In this document: piece after piece, positions 50,926 to 63,983 of the stretch
How positions within the stretch are numbered: the first letter of the stretch is position 1
Layout of the letters: each line of letters opens with the position of its first letter
Assembly (NCBI GenBank): GCA_945861865.1
Contig: CAMAWN010000005.1
Span: 1-64,000, forward strand
DNA length: 64,000 nucleotides
Origin: Candidatus Kuenenia stuttgartensis
GTDB taxonomy: Bacteria > Planctomycetota > Planctomycetia > Planctomycetales > Planctomycetaceae
Reading direction: 5' to 3'
Position numbers and translations under genes: made by a program
The notes under the pieces: generated by a model
What the model was told of the DNA's origin: nothing
Database searches by the model: none
The model's input: the letters and a program-made list of their open reading frames with translations, nothing else

Positions 50926-52995
50926 TTACTTCTCGGACGGCAGCAATTGCACGGCGTCAACGATGACGTAGCCGTCAGTGTCGGTGTTGCTGATGACGAT
51001 CTTGGCGGGTTTCGAGGCTTCAAAGCGATAGACACCCAGCGAGCGGAAACCGTCTTTCGCCTCTTTCTTCTGGTCGAGCTTCACGGCTTTCTCGCCGTCG
51101 GCGGACGTGATCGTGATCGGGACGTTTGTCGCGCGATTCGGATTCTGCGTGTACGCGACGCGCACATCGTACTTGCCGTCCTTCGGAATCTTGAACGTGA
51201 ACTCGGCGCGGCAGTTTCCCTTGGCGGAGTTGTTGTCGTGGATGTAGTCGGCTCCGACAAAGCCACTGGTCGAGGAACTGCGAGTCCAATCGCCGGTCAG
51301 CTTCGCGTCGGTGTTGTCGATCACGATGCCGGGAAGCTTTGCGGCATCGAGACCAGGATTCCGTTTCGGGCCGGTCCAGTCGAGAGTTTGTTCATCAGCC
51401 AGCAGTCGTTCGCGCAGCTTCGGGTACGGGACGTCTTGCACGCTGCTGTTGGCATCAATCGCCATTGCAGCAGCGGTCGCGGCCGATTGGCCGAGCACCA
51501 TGAAAACTGGCTCCATGCGGATCGAGCCGTAGGAAATGTGCGTCGCAGCGAGGCAAATCGGCACCAACAGATTCGAGCACTGCGATTTCTTCGGCACGAT
51601 GGAGCGATACGAAATCGGGTACGGGCTGAAGCCGCCGACTTGCACGTCTCCTTCGTTCCAGACGCGACCGTCCTTCGCGTAGCGCTGCGTGTTGTGCGAA
51701 TCCATCGTGTAGGCGGCGAGACCGACTGAGTCCTCGGCGACGACGCGGCCTTGGCAGTTGTGCTGCGTCATCACGTAGTCCGAGATCAGCCGCCGAGCCT
51801 CGCGGACGTAAAGCTGATGCGGCCAGTTGTCGTTGTCGGTGAACTCGTCTTTCGCCAGGCCCAGACGCTGGAAGTGCGACCGCACGGATTCCGGCACTCG
51901 CGGGTGATTCGCTAGAGACCACAGCAGGCCGCTCGTGTAGCTGATGTGCTCTTTGTAGATGCGTTCGCGAGTCGCGTAGTCACCGTCCGGGTAGTCGTAG
52001 TTCGCTCCGATGAAGTCGGTGCTGATCGCGAAATTGTTGTTCGTGTCGGTCTTCCGATTCGGCATGAAGATCGGATTCCACGGAATGCGAGTGTCCCCCG
52101 CCTCGCAATTGCGGAAGAGCACCTCCCAACGCTTTTCGTCGTAGTCGGCAGGCTTCGGCCACGCTCGGCGGTTCTCGGCGACATCGGTCGTGCAGAGCCG
52201 CAAGTTGTACGTCTGCACGCGGCGATCCTCGGCTCCCTCTTCGCCCGGCCCGTCCTTGTGGACGAGCGGCAGCAGCCCGCTCGTCGGATCGCCCGGCTTC
52301 ACGAACGGATCGACGGCCTTGATGAATTGATGATGCGTGGCGTTCTTGGTCTGCACTCCGTTGAGTGTCTCGCCGTACTTGGCGTTCGCCTCGCGGCCGA
52401 CGTGATAGTCGATGCCCGCCTTCGCCAGCAGATCCCCTTCGTAGGTCGCGTCGATGAACATCGAGCCGGTGAACGTCAGCCCGCTTTCCAGTCGGATGCT
52501 GACGATTCGCTCGCCCACTTTGACGACGCCGCTCTTCAGGTCCAGGCGGCCGGTGACGATGGGCACCTTCGCGGCCTTGAGCATGTCGCGATAAATTGCC
52601 TCGGCAACGTGCGGTTCGAAGGTCCACATCTCGGTCTCGCCCGACTGCCGATTGCTGCGATACGCCTCACGCTTCTCCCACTTCCAGGCGTCGTCCTTGG
52701 TGTAGTGCTCGGCGACCGCCCGATAGAAACCGCGCGACAGGCCGCCGATCGCAGATTTGTTCCCGATGTCGGTCGCTCCCAATCCTCCGGAGGTCAATCC
52801 GCCGAGATGTTTTGAGGGCTCGATGAGCACGACCGACTTCTTCATCTTCGCGGCCTGCACCGCCGCAATGATCCCGCCGGACGTGCCACCATAAACTACG
52901 ATGTCGTACGGTGGACTCTTCGTCGCCACGTCCGCCGCCAACAGCGAGGACGGGCACACCAGAGCAATCACAATCAAACCGACAAGCCCACGCAT
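50926..52995 (-). CDS. FAD-dependent oxidoreductase, secreted, with C-terminal golvesin/xanthan-lyase-like domain
   Basis: A 689-residue protein. ATG 52995 (AAAGGA eight bases upstream) starts a signal peptide (GLVGLIVIALVCPSSLLA). The FAD motif is IVVYGGTSGGIIAA, followed by IEPSKHLGG and MFIDATYEGDLLAKAG, as in the FAD_oxidored family. The last about 130 residues hold a beta-sandwich (YDVRVAYTQNPNR, VIVDAVQLL). The electron donor is unknown. Planctomycetes have many of these exported flavoproteins, probably for polysaccharide use. It is alone on its strand, between two palindromes. Confidence 0.85.
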   Translation of the reverse strand: MRGLVGLIVIALVCPSSLLAADVATKSPPYDIVVYGGTSGGIIAAVQAAKMKKSVVLIEPSKHLGGLTSGGLGATDIGNKSAIGGLSRGFYRAVAEHYTKDDAWKWEKREAYRSNRQSGETEMWTFEPHVAEAIYRDMLKAAKVPIVTGRLDLKSGVVKVGERIVSIRLESGLTFTGSMFIDATYEGDLLAKAGIDYHVGREANAKYGETLNGVQTKNATHHQFIKAVDPFVKPGDPTSGLLPLVHKDGPGEEGAEDRRVQTYNLRLCTTDVAENRRAWPKPADYDEKRWEVLFRNCEAGDTRIPWNPIFMPNRKTDTNNNFAISTDFIGANYDYPDGDYATRERIYKEHISYTSGLLWSLANHPRVPESVRSHFQRLGLAKDEFTDNDNWPHQLYVREARRLISDYVMTQHNCQGRVVAEDSVGLAAYTMDSHNTQRYAKDGRVWNEGDVQVGGFSPYPISYRSIVPKKSQCSNLLVPICLAATHISYGSIRMEPVFMVLGQSAATAAAMAIDANSSVQDVPYPKLRERLLADEQTLDWTGPKRNPGLDAAKLPGIVIDNTDAKLTGDWTRSSSTSGFVGADYIHDNNSAKGNCRAEFTFKIPKDGKYDVRVAYTQNPNRATNVPITITSADGEKAVKLDQKKEAKDGFRSLGVYRFEASKPAKIVISNTDTDGYVIVDAVQLLPSEK

Positions 52996-53110
52996 GAAGT
53001 CGTCCTTTGGAATTTGCACGGACCGGACATCAGCCAGGAAAGGCTGATCTACGAGCCGAGTATTTTCTCCAAAATGGCGATCCTCTTGCGAGTCACTTGA
53101 AGACGAACTT

Positions 53111-53180
53111 GGCCGCAAAGAACACAAAAAGACTCAAAGAAGGGAATCCCTCTTTGAGTCTTTTTGTGTTCTTTGTGGCC
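53111..53180 (-). terminator. Long near-perfect hairpin between two minus-strand genes
   Basis: Arms 53116-53140 and 53151-53175 pair exactly over 25 bp; the flanking GGCC/GGCC adds four more with one wobble. The 10-base inner segment adds a GGG/CCC pair. It lies between the stop of the gene at 53194 and the start of the FAD gene at 52995, so it may end the upstream transcript. Its CAAAGAACACAAAAAGACTC-type arm resembles a widespread hairpin repeat. Confidence 0.65.
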
Positions 53181-53193
53181 AATCAACCGCAGC

Positions 53194-53991
53194 CTAGTTT
53201 CGGCTGGTGCTCGGTTTTGTCGGTAGCGCGGTGCGCACCGGATTTTGGCCGGCACCTTTGAAGCTGGGGCCGATGGCTGGCTTCGTGGATGTGGGCTGCT
53301 CGTCGTCGTCGTCGTCGTCATCGTCCGGATCGGTTTGCGCGATTTGCGGCTTGGCCGTTGTGGCCGGAGCGGCTTTCGTGCTGGCAGTGCTGCCAGTTTC
53401 GCTGGCTTTCCACGCGGCGACGGACCAGTGCTCGTAGGTATCGACCACGCCGGTACCGAGATCATCGAGCCAACCTCGGAAGGCCTTGGTCGTCACGGCT
53501 TCGTTCGAGATGACTCGTTGCAGGACGAAGCGGCGGTTGGTCGCGACGTAGGCAAAGAACTTGCCGTTGCCGAGTCGGTCATTGTCGGACAGCAAGCGCA
53601 ACAGCGCGGTGCGCGGCACGTCGGCCGACGACTTCGGCAACTGGTCGAGCCACGCCATCAGCCAGATGGACGAGCCGTCTTGGCTGAGCACGGCCGTCAT
53701 CGAGAGATTCCATTCCTCTTTGTTTTGCACCGCTTTGAACTCGAAGTCGTAGCGGCTTTCGGCCTTCTTGGCTTCGAAGCCCATCGCTTTGAGCAAATTG
53801 CCGAGTTGCTCTTCGGTGATCGAACCGGGCTTGGTCACTTTTGGAGCGGCATCGGCCTTGGCGGCGCTCGTGGTTGTCGGCTTCGGAGTCGGGTCGGCCG
53901 CCGGCAGCGACGGCACGCCGAGGAAGGTCCACGCCGTCACCAGCACGGTGACAGCTCCAGCCCAGAATTCATTTCGCAGAGAAATCTTCAT
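53194..53991 (-). CDS. Secreted protein with YbjN/type III chaperone-like fold
   Basis: A 265-residue protein. The signal peptide is LVTAWTFLGVPSLPAAD; a Pro/Thr/Ala linker follows, then residues about 62-190: EEQLGNLLKAMGFEAKK, YDFEFKAVQNKEEWN and FVLQRVISNEAVTTKAF. That pattern fits the CesT/YbjN fold. The tail is Asp-rich then Pro/Ser/Thr-rich and ends with Asn. No catalytic site is seen. ATG 53991 is the first start with a signal peptide. Neighbour: a NUDIX protein begins 93 bases upstream. Confidence 0.7.
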   Translation of the reverse strand: MKISLRNEFWAGAVTVLVTAWTFLGVPSLPAADPTPKPTTTSAAKADAAPKVTKPGSITEEQLGNLLKAMGFEAKKAESRYDFEFKAVQNKEEWNLSMTAVLSQDGSSIWLMAWLDQLPKSSADVPRTALLRLLSDNDRLGNGKFFAYVATNRRFVLQRVISNEAVTTKAFRGWLDDLGTGVVDTYEHWSVAAWKASETGSTASTKAAPATTAKPQIAQTDPDDDDDDDDEQPTSTKPAIGPSFKGAGQNPVRTALPTKPSTSRN

Positions 53992-54084
53992 CGCGTGACA
54001 CTCCTTTGTCGCAATTTGCCACGCCCCCCGTGGCACATTTTGCCGCTGGACGTCTCGGCCGCGAATCCGTTCCGGCATCGAGCA

Positions 54085-54696
54085 TCAAGCTGAGGCAAAC
54101 AGGTGATCCAGACAAATTTGGGACCACGTCTCGAACTGGTCGCGATCGTGCGCCAGTTCCGCAGGCGTGGCAAAGCCTGTCTGGATTATCGACTGTTCGC
54201 GTGGACGAACTTGGGGCGCGTCCAACTCAAAAATGTGAACGATGCCCAGATGCACTTTGCCAACTTCGGTCAAGTCGTCGTTGATCAGCCCGACACAGCG
54301 ATGTCGGTAGCCGGCTTCCAGGAAGACTTCCTCCTCGATCTCGCGACGCATGCCTTCGAGGTACGACGAGCCGCCGGCGTTCTCATCAATCGAACTGATG
54401 TGTCCGCCGATTCCGACCGATCGCTTGCCGAGCAATCGCGATTCTCCCTGCCCCTTGTCTCGGCGGTACGAAAAAATCTGATCGCCGCAGCGGAAGACGC
54501 AGTACGGGATGAGCTGCTTGAAGCTGGGGTCTTGCTCCATCGTGTCACGCGGCCGGTAGCTGGTGTAGGCCGGATCGAGCAGCGTCTTCAGATAGCGATC
54601 CGCGTCCGGATTGAAACCTTGAAAGTACCCGACCTCGTGAAACAGTAGAGTCGGGACAACGAGCACCTGCTCGACGGCAGTGGCGATGGCAGTCAT
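54085..54696 (-). CDS. NUDIX domain protein
   Basis: A 203-residue cytosolic protein. The NUDIX box is recognisable: GGHISSID, a 7-residue insertion, then [14 protein letters not shown], with the two catalytic Glu of REIEEE present. NUDIX enzymes cleave nucleoside-diphosphate compounds. The preceding [21 protein letters not shown] loop is typical of a planctomycete subgroup labelled phosphoesterase. Substrate unknown. Start ATG 54696. Confidence 0.8.
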   Translation of the reverse strand: MTAIATAVEQVLVVPTLLFHEVGYFQGFNPDADRYLKTLLDPAYTSYRPRDTMEQDPSFKQLIPYCVFRCGDQIFSYRRDKGQGESRLLGKRSVGIGGHISSIDENAGGSSYLEGMRREIEEEVFLEAGYRHRCVGLINDDLTEVGKVHLGIVHIFELDAPQVRPREQSIIQTGFATPAELAHDRDQFETWSQICLDHLFASA

Positions 54697-54883
54697 GAAT
54701 CCTCCTGGTTGAGTCTTCGGGGGAGTCCGAAAGTGACCGGCGGAGTTTGACGCGACCGCTGTCCGCCGTGAAGTTCGCCGGGGTGACAGTGAATTCTGGC
54801 GAGCCCGCTGCCTTGCCGCATGGGAATGGGATCGCTCTGCTCACAAACGACTGGCGGAATGGACGAACGCTGCGAGCATCACA

Positions 54884-56314
54884 ATGACACTTGTCGGTTG
54901 GTTACTTTCGATTCTCGGATACGGGCTGACGCTGTTGTTGTTGCCCGTCGTGTTGTTGGTCAAAAAGCGGCAGCCGGTGTCGAGCGTGGCTTGGATGCTG
55001 TCAATCGTGTTCATTCCGATTGGCGGGGCCGTGTTGTTCTTGGTGTTCGGAATCAATCGAGTCGAGCGGCGCAAGGCTTCGAAACAGCGTTCAACGGAAC
55101 AATTGGCGGAGCAGCGCCCGCAACGATTGGAATTTCCTAGGGAACCGCGCGACGATGATCGAGTGGAGACATGCCGACTGATGCGGTTGGCTCAGCGACT
55201 GACCGAAACCTGGCCGACCTACGGCAACGACATCGAACTGTTGACGGACACGAATCGTACGCTGGGATTGATCGAACAGGCGCTGCTCAACGCGCGCGAG
55301 TCGATTCACCTCGAATATTACATCTGGCAGTCCGACCGCACGGGCACGCGGATTCGCGACTTGTTGATCTGCAAAGCTCGCGAAGGGGTGCGTGTGCGAT
55401 TCCTGTACGACGGGTTTGGTTCGTTCTGGCTGACGAATCGTTTCTTGAGGCCGATGCGCGAGGCGGGAATTCAAATCGCGACCTTCTTGCCCGGCCAGTC
55501 GTTTCGCGAGCGGTGGTCCCTGAATTTGCGGAATCATCGCAAGATCGTCGTGGTCGATGGCCGCGTGGCCTTCACCGGCGGCATGAACATCGGCGACGAG
55601 TACATCGGCCGCAGTTCGGCGTTTGGCTTTTGGCGGGACGCGCACTTGCGAGTCGTCGGGCCGGAAGTGCGGCAACACCAGTTGGTCTTTGCCGAGGACT
55701 GGTTCTTCGCGACCGGTGAAGTGCTGCCGGAGGCCGAATCGTTTCCACCCTCGGAGGCTGCCGGTGTGGTGACGGCTCAGACGGTCAGCGGCGGTCCCGA
55801 AGAGGAGACGTCGATCTTTCAAGCCTTGATGCTGGAGGCCATCAATCAGGCCCAGGACCGAGTGCTGTTGGTGACGTCGTACTTTGCTCCGCCCGGTGCG
55901 ATCATCAGCGCGCTGGAGAACGCAGCGTTTCGCGGAGTTCGTGTGCGGCTGTTGTTGTCGGGCCGAATGAATCATTTCTTGACCCTACTGGCTGGCCGTG
56001 CAATCTACGATTCGCTGCTGAGAGCGGGCGTTGAAATCTCGGAATACCAGCGAGGCTTGTTGCACTCGAAGACGCTGACCATCGACGGGCATTGGTCGCT
56101 CGTCGGTTCGGCAAATGTCGATTGCCGCAGCCTGTTCTTGAACTTCGAGGCGGGCATGGTTCTGTACGATGAACGTCTCGCGGAACAGTTAGAGCAACAG
56201 TTCGAACGGGACGCTCAAGACTCGATCCGCATCATCCCAGAGGTTTGGGATCGTCGTCCGTGGTTCCACGTCATGGGCGAGAACTTCTGCCGGTTGTTTA
56301 CGCCGGCCTTGTGA
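54884..56314 (+). CDS. cls: Cardiolipin synthase
   Basis: A 476-residue membrane enzyme that joins phosphatidyl groups to form cardiolipin. Two N-terminal helices (LVGWLLSILGYGLTLLLL and VAWMLSIVFIPIGGAVLF) precede two phospholipase-D HKD motifs: NHRKIVVVDGRVAF and LHSKTLTIDGHWSL, each with downstream GxxN (GGMNIGDEY and GSANVDCRS). Both catalytic His, Lys and Asp are intact. It is followed 9 bases later by a small membrane gene and an EEP-family gene, which together make a likely operon. Confidence 0.9.
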   Translation: MTLVGWLLSILGYGLTLLLLPVVLLVKKRQPVSSVAWMLSIVFIPIGGAVLFLVFGINRVERRKASKQRSTEQLAEQRPQRLEFPREPRDDDRVETCRLMRLAQRLTETWPTYGNDIELLTDTNRTLGLIEQALLNARESIHLEYYIWQSDRTGTRIRDLLICKAREGVRVRFLYDGFGSFWLTNRFLRPMREAGIQIATFLPGQSFRERWSLNLRNHRKIVVVDGRVAFTGGMNIGDEYIGRSSAFGFWRDAHLRVVGPEVRQHQLVFAEDWFFATGEVLPEAESFPPSEAAGVVTAQTVSGGPEEETSIFQALMLEAINQAQDRVLLVTSYFAPPGAIISALENAAFRGVRVRLLLSGRMNHFLTLLAGRAIYDSLLRAGVEISEYQRGLLHSKTLTIDGHWSLVGSANVDCRSLFLNFEAGMVLYDERLAEQLEQQFERDAQDSIRIIPEVWDRRPWFHVMGENFCRLFTPAL

Positions 56315-56323
56315 GAACGCATT

Positions 56324-56745
56324 GTGTTCGGCATTTCGCAAAATCTGATCGGCTGGTTCCTCGTGACCTCGCTGGCGACGTTTGTGATCAGCGGGGTCGC
56401 TCTGCCGTGGCTGCTGACGCGACTGCCGGAGGATTATTTCCTCGAGACGGATCGCGCGGTTCGTCCGCCGTGGCCTCGTCATCGCGCGTTGTACTGGGCG
56501 TGGCGTCTGCTGAAGAATCTGTTGGGAGTCGTGCTGTTGCTGGCGGGATTCGTGATGCTGGTCACTCCTGGCCAGGGGATTCTGACGATCTTGGCCGGAC
56601 TCTGGCTCATGGACCTGCCCGGCAAACGTCGCTGCGAGCGACACTTGATCGGCCGGCCCAAAGTGCTGGCGTCGGTCAACTGGATTCGCCAGAAATCCGG
56701 AAAGCCACCGTTTCAAGTTTCCACAGAGCGGGAGGAAATCGCCTC

Positions 56746-56749
<4 letters not shown>
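56324..56749 (+). CDS. PGPGW-type small membrane protein
   Basis: A 141-residue protein starting with GTG 56324. It has two or three membrane helices (LIGWFLVTSLATFVISG, LGVVLLLAGFVMLV) and the family block TPGQGILTILAGLWLMDLPG, a PGPGW-type motif. Function unknown. It lies between cls and the EEP gene and overlaps the latter by four bases (stop TGA 56747-56749, next ATG 56746). Confidence 0.75.
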
Positions 56750-57465
<716 letters not shown>

Positions 57466-57480
57466 TCCAGATCACGCGGG

Positions 57481-58782
57481 TTAGCGGAATCGTAATTCGC
57501 CACCGACGGTGATTCCCTGCCAGACCATCTGCTGAAAGCCGGCGTTGGCTACGATCGCGGCCGGAGGCGCGGAACCATTGTCGTTGTAATAGATGTTGTT
57601 CGCCGGCCGAGAAATGCCGTTCGCAACCATGATTTGATAGCTGCCGAAGAGCGAGAAATTATCCCGCAGATTTACTTTGCCGTAGAACGAGAAGTCTCCA
57701 ATCGGAGCAAAGTGCGACCCGCTTTGCGTCGTTTCGACGACCGGGTCGCCAGGGCTTCGCAATCGTTCCGTACGAACCTTCGCGTCGTAGTTGTTGATGC
57801 CGAACGCGACCTTCGGTTCAAAACCCAGCGTGGCCCAACGATTGACAATCTCAAATCGCATACCGATTTGCGGGGCATAGATGCGGTTTGTGGCGTCGGA
57901 ATCGATCTCGCTGACCAACGGTGGGGCCAACAATCCTTGCTGATTGATCTCGCCGCGTTGGGTGAGCCGTTCATTGAGGTCGATGAATCGAAACCCGGCC
58001 ATCGGACGCACAACAAATCCCTGCTCGTACGGCGAATTCGCCACCCAGTTGGCTTCAGCGCCAAACATCTGAGTCGTCTGAGACATCTGAAACGAACTGT
58101 CATACAGGAACAAATTGTTACTCGGCTGTCCGCTGAGCAGCGTGCTGGTTGCGTATTGAATCTGAGTTTCCGGAGCGAGCACCGGAGCGGGCAGCACACC
58201 CAAGAACTGACCACTTTGAGCACGGCTGAACGTGAAGTAGTTGGCTTCCAACGATCCTGCAGTTGTGGTCAATCCCACAGTGCCACGAAATCCTTGGACG
58301 TTTCGGAAGTGCAAGGCATTCGTGGTCGGAACTTGAGCGGTCGCGGGCTGCCCAGCGACCGTCGCTTGAAATGGTTTCGAAGCATCGACAACACCGGCAA
58401 CGGCAGAACCCAGCAGTTGGTTCCCCGGTCCCTCAAAATTCCATTGCAGGTATTCAGTCCGGAGCCAAGTTGACTTCGCGGTCGCAATCAGAAATCGATC
58501 GACCGGCGTGTCCTCGTAATCAAAGCCTTTGTCGCCAGCGATTCGCTCCGTCACCAACCCGTCTGGACCAATGCCGTATTGCGGATCACCGGCAAATGGG
58601 CCGTCGGCGTAGTTGTCGTAAGCAGGCACACCCCAGGCTGGCCAACTGTTTGAAGCGTCATACGGAGCAGGAGCGTAGATCCGCGGCGACGCGATCGTGC
58701 CCGGAGGCGACTGGGCTTGCGCCGTTCCCGACGCGACCAAGCTCCAAACTCCAAGCACGCAGAATACGAGGCGGCTGCCCAT
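57481..58782 (-). CDS. BBP7-type outer-membrane beta-barrel protein
   Basis: A 433-residue protein with a signal peptide (SRLVFCVLGVWSLVASGTAQA) and a short Pro/Tyr-rich segment, followed by an antiparallel beta pattern with aromatic ends (VRPMAGFRFIDLNERL, RFEIVNRWATLGFEPK) and a C-terminal strand GGELRFR ending in Arg. That pattern fits the planctomycete BBP7 barrel. ATG 58782 has GAGGA five bases upstream. A structured leader or separate RNA candidate lies 210 bases upstream. Function: presumed outer-membrane porin. Confidence 0.8.
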   Translation of the reverse strand: MGSRLVFCVLGVWSLVASGTAQAQSPPGTIASPRIYAPAPYDASNSWPAWGVPAYDNYADGPFAGDPQYGIGPDGLVTERIAGDKGFDYEDTPVDRFLIATAKSTWLRTEYLQWNFEGPGNQLLGSAVAGVVDASKPFQATVAGQPATAQVPTTNALHFRNVQGFRGTVGLTTTAGSLEANYFTFSRAQSGQFLGVLPAPVLAPETQIQYATSTLLSGQPSNNLFLYDSSFQMSQTTQMFGAEANWVANSPYEQGFVVRPMAGFRFIDLNERLTQRGEINQQGLLAPPLVSEIDSDATNRIYAPQIGMRFEIVNRWATLGFEPKVAFGINNYDAKVRTERLRSPGDPVVETTQSGSHFAPIGDFSFYGKVNLRDNFSLFGSYQIMVANGISRPANNIYYNDNGSAPPAAIVANAGFQQMVWQGITVGGELRFR

Positions 58783-58989
58783 AATCCTCTTCCTGCCTGA
58801 ACGATCAATCTCGAAGATCCGGCGGTGAAACCAGACCCACCACCATGACGACATGTCGGGATGTACCAGAGGTATCGGTCGTGACAATCAGAGAACTTGG
58901 GAGAAATCGACCAGTCGTGCCGAGAGGATGATCCAGTTGCCTGAACGAGGCCTTCACTCTGGCAAATTCTGCCGAGCGAGATGTGACCC

Positions 58990-59167
58990 AAACAAAAAAG
59001 ACCCTCAACGGTAGCAGGCCGAAGACTTGGGTGGCTGTTGACGTGCTGAACGCTGATTACAGAGTGGGTCAGGCTGCAATCAGAAAGACCAGTCAAAAAA
59101 CCAAGTCAACGACGGCCTGTATTGCCCGTTGAGGGCCTCGGCTGGGTCGGTTAATGCGGAACTTCAT
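58990..59167 (-). ncRNA. Structured RNA or attenuator candidate upstream of BBP7 gene
   Basis: Three nested arm pairs close one long imperfect hairpin: 59002-59011/59126-59135 (10 bp), 59016-59020/59114-59118 (5 bp) and 59024-59030/59101-59107 (7 bp). Within the loop 59053-59058 pairs with 59087-59092. On the minus strand the outer arm is followed at once by GTCTTTTTTG, as in a terminator. So the element can end a transcript, either as a small RNA or as a leader that attenuates the barrel gene. No known family is recognised. Confidence 0.4.
59093..59167 (-). CDS. Possible 24-residue leader peptide
   Basis: ATG 59167 with GGAGG six bases upstream opens a 24-codon frame ending TGA 59093-59095. 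The peptide is basic (about five Arg and one Lys in its first 14 residues). Its codons overlap the 5' arms of the hairpin described above, so translation would reshape the RNA. Too short for homology; evidence is the ribosome site and overlap only. Confidence 0.35.
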   Translation of the reverse strand: MKFRINRPSRGPQRAIQAVVDLVF

Positions 59168-59331
59168 ACGCATCCTCCGTACCAGGACTTGAATTTAATC
59201 GGCGGTTCGGAGATTTCGTTCTAACTCAATTCCTACAATTAGTTTGTTCGTCGAACGCGTTGTGATTTCGGCGCTGAAGTCGTAAGATATCGGCGCTCTT
59301 TTGCGGTTTTTCAGCGCCGAGAACCACAGCA

Positions 59332-62415
<3,084 letters not shown>

Positions 62416-62447
62416 TCGAGACCTCTGTTCGCAGGAAGGATGATGTG

Positions 62448-63239
62448 ATGAGCCGACTCACCGGCACACGACTCTCGTTGGTCAGCTTGCTGGTCGCAAT
62501 CGCTTCGACCGTGGCGAATGCCGCCGATTGGGGAACAGTCAAAGGCCGTTTCGTGTTCGATGGGACGCTGCCAGAACGGCCGAAGCTGGTGCTCAACAAA
62601 GATGTCGAGTTCTGCGGCAAACATGAGCCACGCACGGAAAAACTGGTGGTGCATGCAGACGATCGCGGAATCGCGAACGTCGTGATCTGGCTCGACACCA
62701 AGCCGGGCGAGAAGTTCGCGATACATCCGTCGTTCGAGGAATCTGCGTCGGCGAAAATCAAGCTGTCGAACAAGGGTTGCCGCTTCGATCCGCATGTCTG
62801 TGTGCTGCGAACCGGGCAGACGCTCTTGATCGAGAATTCCGACCAAGTCGATCACAACACTGCGGCGGGCTTAGATCGCAATGCACCGTTCAACGATTTG
62901 ACACCGGCCGGCAAGTCCGTCAACCGGCCGCGTTTCACTCAATCCGAAAAACTTCCGGCTCAAGTGCAGTGCTCGATTCATCCGTGGATGATCGGCTGGC
63001 TGGTTGTGAAGGATCATCCGTACGTCACCGTCACCGACGAACATGGCCGCTTCGAATTGAAGAAGCTGCCTGTCGGCGAGCACACGTTTGTCGTTTGGCA
63101 CGAACTCCCCGGCTTCGTGCAAGAAGTGACTCGCAACGGCCAGACGGAATCCTGGAAGCGCGGCAAAGTGACGGTACGAGTCGCTGCCGGCGAGACTGAA
63201 TTTGGCGAGGTACGAGTGTCGGCGGAGTCCCTGAAATAA
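62448..63239 (+). CDS. Secreted cupredoxin/methylamine-utilization-like protein
   Basis: A 263-residue protein. ATG 62448 has AAGGA eight bases upstream; the signal is LVSLLVAIASTVANA. The fold looks like a cupredoxin-type beta-sandwich (GQTLLIENSDQVDHNTAAG) with CSIHPWM, the Cys-x-x-His copper-ligand spacing, followed by a second beta domain (HGRFELKKLPVGEHTFVVW). In plastocyanins the His and Cys-x-x-His-x-x-Met set binds copper; here VDHNT and CSIHPWM satisfy it. Electron-transfer or copper-binding role in the periplasm inferred. Lies 32 bases after the sigma-54 gene. Confidence 0.78.
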   Translation: MSRLTGTRLSLVSLLVAIASTVANAADWGTVKGRFVFDGTLPERPKLVLNKDVEFCGKHEPRTEKLVVHADDRGIANVVIWLDTKPGEKFAIHPSFEESASAKIKLSNKGCRFDPHVCVLRTGQTLLIENSDQVDHNTAAGLDRNAPFNDLTPAGKSVNRPRFTQSEKLPAQVQCSIHPWMIGWLVVKDHPYVTVTDEHGRFELKKLPVGEHTFVVWHELPGFVQEVTRNGQTESWKRGKVTVRVAAGETEFGEVRVSAESLK

Positions 63240-63260
63240 CCGCCTCGTTCGCCACCGACC

Positions 63261-63287
63261 GTGGCGCAGGCGAGACGCCTGCTCCAC
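63261..63287. terminator. Bidirectional palindrome between convergent genes
   Basis: GTGG-C-GCAGGCG-AGA-CGCCTGC-T-CCAC pairs over 11 of 12 positions with a 3-nt loop, between the 3' ends of the cupredoxin-like and DUF1080 genes. Resembles the GCAGGCGAGACGCCTGC-type repeat common in planctomycete genomes. No T-tract. Confidence 0.55.
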
Positions 63288-63299
63288 AATCGACGACAT

Positions 63300-63983
63300 T
63301 CATTTCTTCGCGGCCAAATCCTTGATGCGAACGTTGCGGAAGACGACCGCGTCACCGTGGCCAGCAAAGCCGAAGTGGCCTTTTTCGCGATCCTTTCCGG
63401 GATGCGGCGAGTTGGCCATGAATTCCTTCACGTCTTTGAGATCGCAGTCGAGGATCACCGTGCCGTTCAACACGACCTTGATCGTCGAGCCTTTGACGGT
63501 GACTTCCTGAACGTTCCACTCGCCATTCGGTTTTTGGAAGCCCCGTTTGGCGGCGACCATGCCATAGGCTGAGCCATGCACTTGTCGCGGATCGAGTTTG
63601 CCTTTGACCTTGTCGTAGTTGTCGTCGAGCACTTGCAGCTCGCACATGCCGACGTAAGCGGTGTCTCCCTGGCCCGGATATCGGATGGCGAGTCCATTGT
63701 TTCCACCGGATGGGACTTTGAAATCCAGACGCACGACGAAGTCGCTGTATTCCGCTTCGGTGAAGATCGTGCCTCCCTTGCCCGCTTTACAGGAGATCGC
63801 ACCCTCCGAGACGTCGTAGTTATCGACGGGGCCTTTCCAGCCGGCGAAGTCCTTGCCATTGAAGATGCTGACGAAGCCGTCCTTCTTCTCTTCGTTCGAC
63901 AGTTCGGCGGCCACGAGTCCGCAGACTGAGGCGATCAACGTCAACGACAAACTCAAGCCGATCCAGGCAGACAAGCGACGCAT
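63300..63983 (-). CDS. DUF1080 (3-keto-disaccharide hydrolase-like) protein
   Basis: A 227-residue secreted protein (signal LSAWIGLSLSLTLIASVCGL). It has the DUF1080 concanavalin-like fold: GFVSIFNGKDFAGWKG at the start, FVVRLDFKVPSGGNNGLAIRYPGQGD in the centre, and HFGFAGHGDAVVFRNVRIKDL at the end. Some DUF1080 proteins bind or hydrolyse sugars (3-keto-disaccharides); planctomycetes have dozens. The start ATG 63983 is 17 bases from the window edge, so upstream context is unseen. Confidence 0.88.
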   Translation of the reverse strand: MRRLSAWIGLSLSLTLIASVCGLVAAELSNEEKKDGFVSIFNGKDFAGWKGPVDNYDVSEGAISCKAGKGGTIFTEAEYSDFVVRLDFKVPSGGNNGLAIRYPGQGDTAYVGMCELQVLDDNYDKVKGKLDPRQVHGSAYGMVAAKRGFQKPNGEWNVQEVTVKGSTIKVVLNGTVILDCDLKDVKEFMANSPHPGKDREKGHFGFAGHGDAVVFRNVRIKDLAAKK

